Part shown: positions 7,922 to 13,941 of the stretch, piece after piece
Layout: the number at the start of each line of letters is the position of its first letter
Position numbering within the stretch: position 1 is the first letter of the stretch
Source of the DNA: JBKBXU01 sp046313675
GTDB taxonomy: Bacteria; Bacteroidota; Bacteroidia; Cytophagales; Cytophagaceae
Length of the DNA: 13,941 nucleotides
NCBI GenBank assembly: GCA_046313675.1
Contig: JBKBXU010000098.1
Location: 1 to 13,941 of the forward strand
Direction: 5' to 3'
Position numbers and translations under genes: made by a program
Notes under the pieces: model-generated
What the model was told of the DNA's origin: nothing
The model's database searches: none
Seen by the model: only the letters and a program-made list of their open reading frames with translations

Positions 7922-9058
7922 GTGAAAATTTCAATTCCAAAAGAAACCAGACAGGGAGAAAACCGTGTAGCATTAACACCGGATGCTGTTAAAGCCCTTG
8001 TAAAGGCCGGTTTTGAATGCATTATAGAAAAAGGTGCTGGGGAGAACTCGTTCTTCTCTGATGAACAATACCAGGCAGCTGGCGCAGTAGCCGGGGTTTC
8101 AACTTCTGAGGTTTATGCAAACGCCGAGGTTGTACTGAAAGTAAATGCTCCGGCTATAGAGGAGGTTGCTTTGATGAAGCCAGGAGCCGCCTTGATCTCT
8201 TTCTTGTATTCTTATACCAAACCGGAGCTGGTAGAAGCATGCCTTAAGCATAAAATATCAACCTTTGCTATGGATGCTGTTCCCCGCATTACCCGGGCTC
8301 AGAAAATGGATGCACTTAGTTCTCAGGCAAACCTGGCAGGCTACAAAGCTGTTTTATTAGGATCAAATGCCTTGGGAAGAATTTTTCCTCTTATGATGAC
8401 CGCAGCAGGTACCATAACCCCTGCAATAGTATTTATCTTTGGTGCCGGAGTTGCTGGCTTACAGGCTTTGGCGACAGCCAAAAGGCTTGGTGCTGTTGTG
8501 GAAGTAACGGATGTACGGCCTGAGACAAAGGAGCAGGTCGAATCTCTTGGTGGACGTTTTCTTATGGTAGAGCAGGATGCTGAGGCTATTAAAACAGAAG
8601 GCGGGTATGCTAAGGAAGTGAGTGAAGAGTATTTGAAAAAACAACAAGAACTTATTTTTAAACATATTAAAGAGGCAGATCTTGTTATAACCACCGCATT
8701 GGTAATGGGCAAGAAAGCTCCTGTCTTAATTTCAAAAGAGATGGTTGACGTTATGAAAGCCGGTTCGGTAATCGTAGATATGGCTGTTGAGATGGGGGGC
8801 AATTGTGAACTGAGCCAGGTGAATCAGAATGTTATTCACAGAGGTACTACCATTATAGGTGAAGCAAATCTCCCATCCTTGCTTCCTGTAAATGCAAGCG
8901 AACTTTATGCAAGGAATATTTCAGCTTTACTCACTCATTTGTCAGACAAAGATGGTTTGAAAATTGACCTGGATGAAGAAATTACCAAAGGTTGTATAAT
9001 TACTCACAAAGGGGAGATTATACATGAGCTTACAAAAACTATTTTACAAAAAGCCTGA
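7922..9058 (+). CDS. pntA: NAD(P) transhydrogenase alpha-1 subunit (soluble NAD(H)-binding domain I)
   Basis: This is domain I of the proton-translocating transhydrogenase, which passes hydride between NADH and NADP+ while protons enter the cell. The start is GTG (7922-7924). An in-frame TGA at 7904-7906 leaves no usable upstream start, and MKISIPKE aligns with the family N-terminus. The 378 residues resemble alanine dehydrogenase: RAQKMDALSSQANLAGYKAV (125-144) is the signature region, and GAGVAG (174-179) with D197 after the second strand is the NAD(H) Rossmann site. The protein ends where E. coli PntA continues into membrane helices; those are encoded by the next gene, 4 bases downstream. 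This split form is known from Rhodospirillum rubrum and others, so it is not a frameshift. Confidence 0.95.
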   Translation: MKISIPKETRQGENRVALTPDAVKALVKAGFECIIEKGAGENSFFSDEQYQAAGAVAGVSTSEVYANAEVVLKVNAPAIEEVALMKPGAALISFLYSYTKPELVEACLKHKISTFAMDAVPRITRAQKMDALSSQANLAGYKAVLLGSNALGRIFPLMMTAAGTITPAIVFIFGAGVAGLQALATAKRLGAVVEVTDVRPETKEQVESLGGRFLMVEQDAEAIKTEGGYAKEVSEEYLKKQQELIFKHIKEADLVITTALVMGKKAPVLISKEMVDVMKAGSVIVDMAVEMGGNCELSQVNQNVIHRGTTIIGEANLPSLLPVNASELYARNISALLTHLSDKDGLKIDLDEEITKGCIITHKGEIIHELTKTILQKA

Positions 9059-9062
9059 TATT

Positions 9063-9356
9063 ATGAGTACCGAAAGTTTATTGATTTTAATTTATATCCT
9101 TGTTCTGGCTTCATTTGTAGGTTTTGAACTAATATCAAAAGTGCCCCCTACATTGCATACGCCACTTATGTCGGGTTCAAATGCCATTTCAGGAATCACA
9201 ATTATAGGAGCTTTAATTTGCTCCGGACCTTCTCCATGGGGGTTTCCATTGGCTAAAATACTGGGTTTGCTTGCCTTAATTCTGGCAACAATCAATGTTG
9301 TTGGAGGATACCTGGTTACAGATCGTATGCTTAAAATGTTTAAAAAGAGAAAATAG
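9063..9356 (+). CDS. pntAB: NAD(P) transhydrogenase alpha-2 subunit (membrane part of domain II)
   Basis: This 97-residue membrane protein corresponds to the C-terminal membrane segment of one-piece PntA. It carries about three hydrophobic helices (near 4-24, 42-54 and 63-84), the conserved VPPTLHTPLMSGSNAISG (27-44) before the second helix, and the ending GGYLVTDRML followed by a lysine-rich tail. It would pack with PntB to form the proton channel. I chose the ATG at 9063, 4 bases after the alpha-1 stop, because MSTESLLILIYIL leads straight into the first helix. An in-frame ATG at 9024 would overlap alpha-1 by 35 bases and add 13 residues that look like the other frame of alpha-1. pntB follows after 2 bases. 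Confidence 0.93.
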   Translation: MSTESLLILIYILVLASFVGFELISKVPPTLHTPLMSGSNAISGITIIGALICSGPSPWGFPLAKILGLLALILATINVVGGYLVTDRMLKMFKKRK

Positions 9357-9358
9357 CC

Positions 9359-10765
9359 ATGGATCAGAAACTTCTTGTTCAGATAGTATACCTTATTTCT
9401 TCTATATTATTTATAGGAGGAATAAAAATGCTTGGCAAAACCCACACTGCCCGTAAAGGGAATATGATGTCGGCTATTGCTATGTTTATGGCTGTGGCAA
9501 TAACCTTATTTGACAACAGGGTATTAAGCTTGGCTGAAATATTTGTTGCTATATTAATTGGATCGGCCATCGGGGTATATGCCTCCCAAAAGGTTGAAAT
9601 GACTAAAATGCCGGAAATGGTTGCTATTTTTAATGGCCTTGGTGGAGCGGCTTCAGTATTTGTGGCTGTTTCAGAGTATTATAGGATTCAAGGTTCCAGG
9701 TTTGAGGTTTTGGATGGAATTCTTGGAACTACCATTGGGCTGAGTATATTTATTGGTGGACTTACATTTACCGGTTCCTATATTGCTTTTGGCAAGTTAA
9801 ATGGAAGTATAAAAGGGAGTGCCATCCGGTTTAAGGGGCAACATTTAATAAATGCAGTGATTTTTATCTTGATCATCGTTGCCGGAGTTCTTATGACGCT
9901 TAATCCATCGGCTGAAGTTTTTATGATAAGTCTCTTGGTTGCAGCATTGATTTTGGGTGTTCTGACAGTTATCCCGATTGGTGGTGCAGATATGCCTGTG
10001 GTAATTTCCCTTTTAAATTCTTATTCAGGAATAGCTGCTTGTGCAACCGGTTTTGTGCTTAATAACCAACTGTTAATTATAACCGGCTCTCTAGTAGGTG
10101 CTTCAGGTATTATCCTTACTCAGATTATGTGTAAGGCCATGAATAGAAGCTTGGTTAATGTCCTTCTGGGAGGCTTTGGACAAGCAGGTGGAGCATCAGT
10201 TGTTGGTGGAGATTCCAGTGATATGATTGTAAAAGAAGTTGGTAATGAGGAAGCTGCCATGATATTTGATGCCGCATCTTCTGTAATTATAGTTCCGGGT
10301 TACGGAATGGCTGTAGCCCAGGCTCAACATGTAGTTAAGGAATTAATGGATCTTCTTGAGAAAAAGAATATTGATGTACGTTTTGCAATTCATCCTGTAG
10401 CTGGTCGTATGCCTGGTCATATGAATGTTTTGCTTGCGGAGGCCAATGTTCCGTATGATAAACTTGTAGAGATGGAATTAATCAATGATGACTTTCCTAA
10501 TTGCGATGTAGTTTTAGTAATAGGTGCCAATGATGTGGTAAACCCGGCAGCACGCACCAATCCCGGTAGCCCTATTTATGGAATGCCTGTGCTAAATGTT
10601 GATAAAGCAAGAACAGTTATTGTCTCAAAAAGAAGTATGGCGAGCGGTTATGCAGGAATTGAGAATGAGCTTTTCGGTAGAGAAAATTGCCTCATGCTAT
10701 TCGGAGATGCCAAAACTTCTCTTACCAAGGTAGTAAGTGAGTTAAAATCTTCCGTAATGGCATAA
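9359..10765 (+). CDS. pntB: NAD(P) transhydrogenase beta subunit
   Basis: PntB supplies most of the membrane domain II and the NADP(H)-binding domain III. The 468-residue length fits the family (E. coli 462). The first about 270 residues contain eight or nine hydrophobic helices, including GGADMPVVISLLNSYSG (208-224) with D211. Domain III begins near residue 290: VPGYGMAVAQAQ (312-323) is the NADP(H) loop, followed by RFAIHPVAGRMPGHMNVLL (341-359), IGANDVVNPAA (388-398) and KRSMASGYAG (424-433). At the place of the E. coli channel histidine His91, the sequence has N92 (MVAIFNGLGG). The three genes 7922-10765 form one tight operon; the enzyme most likely makes NADPH using the proton gradient. 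Confidence 0.96.
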   Translation: MDQKLLVQIVYLISSILFIGGIKMLGKTHTARKGNMMSAIAMFMAVAITLFDNRVLSLAEIFVAILIGSAIGVYASQKVEMTKMPEMVAIFNGLGGAASVFVAVSEYYRIQGSRFEVLDGILGTTIGLSIFIGGLTFTGSYIAFGKLNGSIKGSAIRFKGQHLINAVIFILIIVAGVLMTLNPSAEVFMISLLVAALILGVLTVIPIGGADMPVVISLLNSYSGIAACATGFVLNNQLLIITGSLVGASGIILTQIMCKAMNRSLVNVLLGGFGQAGGASVVGGDSSDMIVKEVGNEEAAMIFDAASSVIIVPGYGMAVAQAQHVVKELMDLLEKKNIDVRFAIHPVAGRMPGHMNVLLAEANVPYDKLVEMELINDDFPNCDVVLVIGANDVVNPAARTNPGSPIYGMPVLNVDKARTVIVSKRSMASGYAGIENELFGRENCLMLFGDAKTSLTKVVSELKSSVMA

Positions 10766-10797
10766 GTTTTTTAATTTTGTTGAAACCATGAAAACTT

Positions 10798-10812
10798 TGT
10801 ATCTTAGATACA
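10798..10812. promoter_or_regulatory. 15-bp palindrome ahead of the membrane protein/archaemetzincin pair
   Basis: TGTATCT (10798-10804) and AGATACA (10806-10812) are a perfect 7-bp inverted repeat around one central base, ending 13 bases before the ATG at 10826. Such a symmetric site could be a dimeric repressor operator. The arms are too AT-rich, and lack a T-run, for a terminator. An exact -7-like match, TAATTTTG (10772-10779), lies just upstream but has no good -33 partner. Confidence 0.3.
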
Positions 10813-10825
10813 TTAACACATAACT

Positions 10826-11293
10826 ATGAACCTTAAAAATCTTGACTTCATTAAACTAATTGCAATAGTTCTTATTATTGCTTCCTCTGTAATTATTGTA
10901 ACCAACATCATTGGAATGGTTGCTATTTATTCTTTAACAGCCGACCTTGTTATAGAGGATGAGCCTACCGGTAATTTTTTGGTGGATTTTTTAGTAGTCA
11001 ATTATAGCATCGTGAGTTGGGTGATGATCGGTATGGGTAGTGTAATGCTTCTTACGTCCATTTACCTGCGATTATATCGCAATTGGGCTCGTCGCCTTAC
11101 ACAATATTTACTTGCATTGATGTTTGTAATTGTGTGTATATCATTATTAGCTATACATAACGCAAGTGCATTTATGGAGGTACCCAGCTACTTCCCGATA
11201 GTAACTATTTTGTCTGCTATATTTTATTCATTTCCTATAGTTGTTCTTATTATGTATTTAAATAAAGAACACGTAAAGTCGAAGTTTGCCTGA
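10826..11293 (+). CDS. Four-helix membrane protein of unknown function
   Basis: I do not recognise the family. The 155-residue protein has four hydrophobic segments: about 10-36, 58-82, 92-111 and 122-145. Between the second and third is a basic stretch, YLRLYRNWARRL (80-91), which by the positive-inside rule should face the cytoplasm, putting both ends in the cytoplasm. The first external loop (about 37-57) is acidic (IEDEP). No catalytic or transport motif is visible. Its stop TGA (11291-11293) shares its A with the ATG of the next gene, so translation of the two is probably coupled; it may anchor or work with the metalloprotease. It lies 60 bases after pntB with no obvious terminator, so read-through is possible. 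Confidence 0.75.
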   Translation: MNLKNLDFIKLIAIVLIIASSVIIVTNIIGMVAIYSLTADLVIEDEPTGNFLVDFLVVNYSIVSWVMIGMGSVMLLTSIYLRLYRNWARRLTQYLLALMFVIVCISLLAIHNASAFMEVPSYFPIVTILSAIFYSFPIVVLIMYLNKEHVKSKFA

Positions 11294-11913
11294 TGCTGAA
11301 AGGTATTCTGCTACTTTTTCTTTTTGTTCTCAATTTTTCTTGTTCAAAACCGGTTAATAAAAAGATAATAGCGATTCAACCTTTGGGAATTGTTTCTCCT
11401 GAAATTATTCGTTCAATTCAAGAATCTGTTGAATTATTTTATGGTTCTCAGGTGATCATTAATTCAGCAATTCCTGTTCCAGACGATTTTTTTGTAAATT
11501 ATAAATCTCCACGTTATTGCGCAGATTCTATAATACATTACCTTAAGGTAACTAAGCCGGATAGTGTAGATCACATTCTGGCAGTCACAGGGTATGACAT
11601 TTCAACTAGTATTAAAGATTCATTTGGTAATATTAAAGAACCTAAGGGTAAGTATAGAGATTGGGGGATTTTCGGTTTGGGTTATCGGCCAGGTTCATCC
11701 TGCATAGTATCAACATTTCGTCTGAAGCATAAGGATAGGAAAATTTTTTTGGAAAGAATGAACAAAGTTTCCCTCCATGAATTGGGGCATAATTTTAATC
11801 TACCTCATTGTACCAATAATGATTGCTTTATGCAGGATGCTGCAGAATCCATCAAAACCATTGACAAGGTTAGTCTGCAATTATGTGGTTCATGTGTCAG
11901 GAAAATTTTATAA
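11293..11913 (+). CDS. Archaemetzincin-like zinc metalloprotease, predicted lipoprotein
   Basis: Archaemetzincins are small zinc proteases with a characteristic C-terminal pattern. Here HELGH (162-166) supplies the first ligands and base, H172 is the third zinc ligand, then C173, C178 and M180 (CX4CxM), then 17 residues and CGSC (198-201), which form the second, structural zinc site. Spacing matches the family signature exactly, but the glycine normally three residues after the second histidine is N169. Upstream, ILAVTGYDIS (95-104) and SSCIVSTFRL also fit the family. Residues 1-17 form a short hydrophobic leader ending in FSC, suggesting lipoprotein export with C17 lipidated, although the lipobox is weak. 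The gene overlaps its membrane-protein neighbour by 1 base. No physiological substrate is evident. Confidence 0.85.
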   Translation: MLKGILLLFLFVLNFSCSKPVNKKIIAIQPLGIVSPEIIRSIQESVELFYGSQVIINSAIPVPDDFFVNYKSPRYCADSIIHYLKVTKPDSVDHILAVTGYDISTSIKDSFGNIKEPKGKYRDWGIFGLGYRPGSSCIVSTFRLKHKDRKIFLERMNKVSLHELGHNFNLPHCTNNDCFMQDAAESIKTIDKVSLQLCGSCVRKIL

Positions 11914-11940
11914 TTTAGCCTTTGTAGGAACTAAATTTTG
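11912..11940 (+). terminator. Weak hairpin after the archaemetzincin gene
   Basis: AATTTAG (11912-11918) and CTAAATT (11931-11937) are 7-bp inverted arms with a 12-base loop, in which CC and GG could add two pairs, followed by TTG. The first arm overlaps the stop codon. It is AT-rich, so termination here is plausible but weakly supported. Confidence 0.3.
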
Positions 11941-11966
11941 TTAGTTAATGCTTCTCTTAAAAAATA

Positions 11967-11998
11967 TTAGCAAAACCTGCCAACTAATGTTATTTTTG
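11967..11998 (+). promoter_or_regulatory. Promoter of guaA, abutting the start codon
   Basis: TATTTTTG (11991-11998) matches the Bacteroidota -7 element TAnnTTTG exactly and is followed by CGCC and then the ATG at 12003. TTAG (11967-11970), a one-mismatch -33 element, lies 20 bases upstream. With the start site normally a few bases after TTTG, the transcript would begin at or within a few bases of the start codon. That would make the mRNA leaderless or nearly so. Confidence 0.55.
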
Positions 11999-12002
11999 CG
12001 CC

Positions 12003-13532
12003 ATGACTGAAAAAATAATAATCCTTGATTTTGGGTCACAATATACCCAACTAATAGCCCGCAGGGTGAGGGAATTAAATGTTTACTGCGAAATCCATCC
12101 GTACAACAAAATACCTGAGTTTGATAATTATGTAAAAGGGGTTATTCTTTCCGGGAGTCCTTGTTCGGTGAGAGATAACGGTTCGCCAGCAGTAGACCTT
12201 AATATGGTTCAGGGGAACCTTCCTGTATTGGGAATTTGTTATGGCGCTCAATACATTGCACATAAAGCAGGAAATGAAGTATTGCCTTCTAAAGTTCGGG
12301 AGTATGGAAGAGCAAGGCTGGTACATATAAATACCAATGATAAACTAATGAAAGAGCTGACACCATTCTCTCAGGTTTGGATGTCACACGGGGATACGAT
12401 CTCAGGCCTTTCAGATAAATTTGAAATTCTGGCAAGTACGGAAAGTGTTAAAGTTGCTGCATATAAAGTGGTAGGGGAAGAAACCTATGGAATTCAGTTT
12501 CACCCGGAGGTAACCCATTCACTGGAAGGTAAGACAATTTTACGAAATTTTATTGTTAACATATGTGGTTGCTCTCAGGATTGGACACCTGATTTATTTA
12601 TTGAAACAACCGTAGAGTGGATAAAAGAGACAGTAGGAGAGGGAAAGGTCGTAATGGGCTTATCAGGAGGAGTTGACTCGTCAGTAGCAGCTGTTTTAAT
12701 ACATAAAGCTATTGGGGACAGACTGGCTTGTATTTTTGTTGATAACGGTTTGTTGAGAAAGCATGAATTTGAAGAAGTGCTTGCTTCTTATAAGGACATG
12801 GGATTAAATGTTAAAGGAGTTGATTCCCGTGATCGGTTTTATAAAGCCCTTGCCGGTTTATCTGATCCGGAAGAGAAGAGAAAGGCAATAGGAAAAGCAT
12901 TTATAGAAGTTTTTGATGAGGAGGCACATAAAATTTCGGATGTGAGTTGGTTGGGCCAGGGGACTATTTACCCGGATGTAATTGAATCTGTGTCTGTAAA
13001 GGGGCCTTCAGCCACAATTAAATCTCATCATAATGTTGGTGGTCTGCCTGATTTTATGAAACTTCAGGTAATTGAACCTCTAAAAGCCTTATTTAAAGAT
13101 GAGGTGAGGGTTGTGGGCAAAACGCTTGAAATTGATGATAAAATACTCCAACGCCATCCTTTCCCAGGCCCTGGTCTGGCTATCAGGATTCTTGGAGATA
13201 TAACAAAAGAAAAAGTAGCTGTATTGCAGGATGTAGATCATATATTTATTCAGGGGCTTAAGTCCAAAGGATTGTATGATCAGGTATGGCAGGCAGGTGC
13301 AATATTATTGCCTGTTCAATCTGTGGGTGTAATGGGAGATGAAAGAACTTATGAGAATGCGGTCGCTTTGAGGGCTGTTACAAGTACTGATGGAATGACT
13401 GCAGACTGGGCTCATTTGCCATATGATTTTCTTTCTGATATATCTAATGAAATAATTAACAGGGTTAAAGGCGTTAATAGAGTAGTGTATGATATAAGTT
13501 CGAAGCCACCGGCTACTATTGAATGGGAATAA
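12003..13532 (+). CDS. guaA: GMP synthase (glutamine-hydrolysing)
   Basis: GuaA converts XMP, ATP and glutamine to GMP, the last step of guanine nucleotide synthesis, in the cytoplasm. The 509-residue length is standard. The class I glutamine amidotransferase domain (about 1-190) has the nucleophile C79 in GICYGAQ and the partners H167 and E169 in GIQFHPEV. The ATP-pyrophosphatase domain follows, with its P-loop SGGVDS at 221-226. The C-terminal dimerisation and XMP-binding domain includes RHPFPGPGLAIRILG (384-398) and ends in KPPATIEWE. The start MTEKIIILDFGSQYTQ matches the family N-terminus, so the ATG directly behind the promoter is very likely right. A TPR gene follows 5 bases later, probably in the same transcript. 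Confidence 0.97.
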   Translation: MTEKIIILDFGSQYTQLIARRVRELNVYCEIHPYNKIPEFDNYVKGVILSGSPCSVRDNGSPAVDLNMVQGNLPVLGICYGAQYIAHKAGNEVLPSKVREYGRARLVHINTNDKLMKELTPFSQVWMSHGDTISGLSDKFEILASTESVKVAAYKVVGEETYGIQFHPEVTHSLEGKTILRNFIVNICGCSQDWTPDLFIETTVEWIKETVGEGKVVMGLSGGVDSSVAAVLIHKAIGDRLACIFVDNGLLRKHEFEEVLASYKDMGLNVKGVDSRDRFYKALAGLSDPEEKRKAIGKAFIEVFDEEAHKISDVSWLGQGTIYPDVIESVSVKGPSATIKSHHNVGGLPDFMKLQVIEPLKALFKDEVRVVGKTLEIDDKILQRHPFPGPGLAIRILGDITKEKVAVLQDVDHIFIQGLKSKGLYDQVWQAGAILLPVQSVGVMGDERTYENAVALRAVTSTDGMTADWAHLPYDFLSDISNEIINRVKGVNRVVYDISSKPPATIEWE

Positions 13533-13537
13533 AAACT

Positions 13538-13941
13538 ATGTTTATGAAAAAATTAAGATTCTTTTTGCCGCTTATTGTTGTTCTGGTGCTTTTTGTGCTC
13601 ACTGCACAGGCTCAAAATGTTAATGAGTATGAAGCTAAGTACAAGCGTGGTAAAGAACTTTATGAGGCAGGCAAATATACCTTGGCAATGGAGGTTCTTA
13701 AACCTCTGACATCAGCTGCTGAGGGCAATGCCTATGCTGAACATGCACATTATTTCTATGCTCTTTCTGCCTTCAAAGGGCAGCAGGCAAAGGAAGCCAG
13801 GCAAATACTTTTACAGTTGACGACACGCTATCCTGATTGGCAGAAAATTAATGAGGCATATTACCTGCTTTCCAATATTTCATTTGAAAGCAAAAATCCG
13901 CGTCAAGCTCTATCTTATGCTGAAAAGGCTATGAGGAACAA
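13538..13941 (+). CDS. Exported TPR-like protein, 3' end missing
   Basis: The frame runs open from ATG 13538 to the window end, giving 134 codons. It begins with a signal peptide: KKLR, a long hydrophobic core and ALxA-type end TAQAQN, likely cut after about residue 24. An in-frame ATG at 13544 (MKKLRFFLPL) is an equally good or better start. The rest is helical TPR-type repeats: KELYEAGKYTLAMEVLKPL, then YFYALSAFKGQQAKEARQILLQL and AYYLLSNISFESKNPRQALSYAEKA. It is 5 bases after guaA. I recall that exported TPR proteins joined to periplasmic ligand-binding or LysM domains sit beside guaA in some Bacteroidota, so the missing part could hold such a domain, but nothing here shows it. Confidence 0.8.
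   Translation, partial: MFMKKLRFFLPLIVVLVLFVLTAQAQNVNEYEAKYKRGKELYEAGKYTLAMEVLKPLTSAAEGNAYAEHAHYFYALSAFKGQQAKEARQILLQLTTRYPDWQKINEAYYLLSNISFESKNPRQALSYAEKAMRN

Noticed and set aside
8341..8802. 153-codon open frame on the minus strand inside the transhydrogenase alpha-1 gene
   Set aside because: It is a shadow of a strongly conserved gene on the other strand; its composition (Ala, Thr, Ser and Ile rich) resembles no family and it has no promoter of its own.
9023..9062. Apparent overlap of the alpha-1 and alpha-2 genes or a frameshifted one-piece pntA
   Set aside because: Each product has a proper family end or start, the downstream ATG at 9063 needs no overlap, and split alpha subunits are well known, so neither a frameshift nor a long overlap is required.
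12075..12326. 83-codon minus-strand open frame inside guaA
   Set aside because: Antisense to the conserved amidotransferase domain, with no domain of its own.

Overview
The window is an ordinary chromosomal stretch of a member of the phylum Bacteroidota; an order such as Cytophagales is only a guess. The signs are an IPExxxVDY-family gene between acpP and pyk, almost no purine-rich Shine-Dalgarno sequences ahead of starts, AT-rich intergenic DNA, and several upstream sites that fit the Bacteroidota promoter (a TTTG-like -33 element, about 18 to 20 bases, then TAnnTTTG). No mobile element, CRISPR array, tRNA, rRNA or defence cassette is visible.

Layout. Positions 1-858 (+) hold the end of a tandem universal stress protein gene, closed by a 10-bp hairpin terminator. 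Converging on it is a minus-strand block read from 4531 down to 946: acpP, fabF, rnc and an exported TPR protein. The acpP-fabF-rnc order is common in bacteria and links fatty-acid chain elongation with the double-strand RNA nuclease. A 151-bp divergent promoter region (4532-4682) separates it from a plus-strand block that fills the rest of the window.

Plus-strand block. An IPExxxVDY-family gene lies 3 bases ahead of pyk (pyruvate kinase), which ends at a 15-bp hairpin. An M42 aminopeptidase gene follows alone. Next is a three-gene operon for proton-translocating NAD(P) transhydrogenase, with the alpha subunit split into a soluble NAD(H) domain (GTG start) and a small membrane subunit, followed by pntB. 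Then comes a two-gene unit joined by a 1-base overlap: a four-helix membrane protein of unknown function and a predicted lipoprotein with the archaemetzincin zinc-protease signature. Next are guaA (GMP synthase), whose best promoter match lies 4 bases before its start codon, and the beginning of an exported TPR protein that runs off the window.

Together the genes are mostly housekeeping: lipid synthesis, glycolysis, NADPH supply, peptide turnover and GMP synthesis. The least ordinary part is the membrane protein/archaemetzincin pair at 10826-11913. Other points worth checking are the guaA start and the shared TAnnTTT(G/A)CGC promoter core. I found no convincing evidence of a wholly new system.
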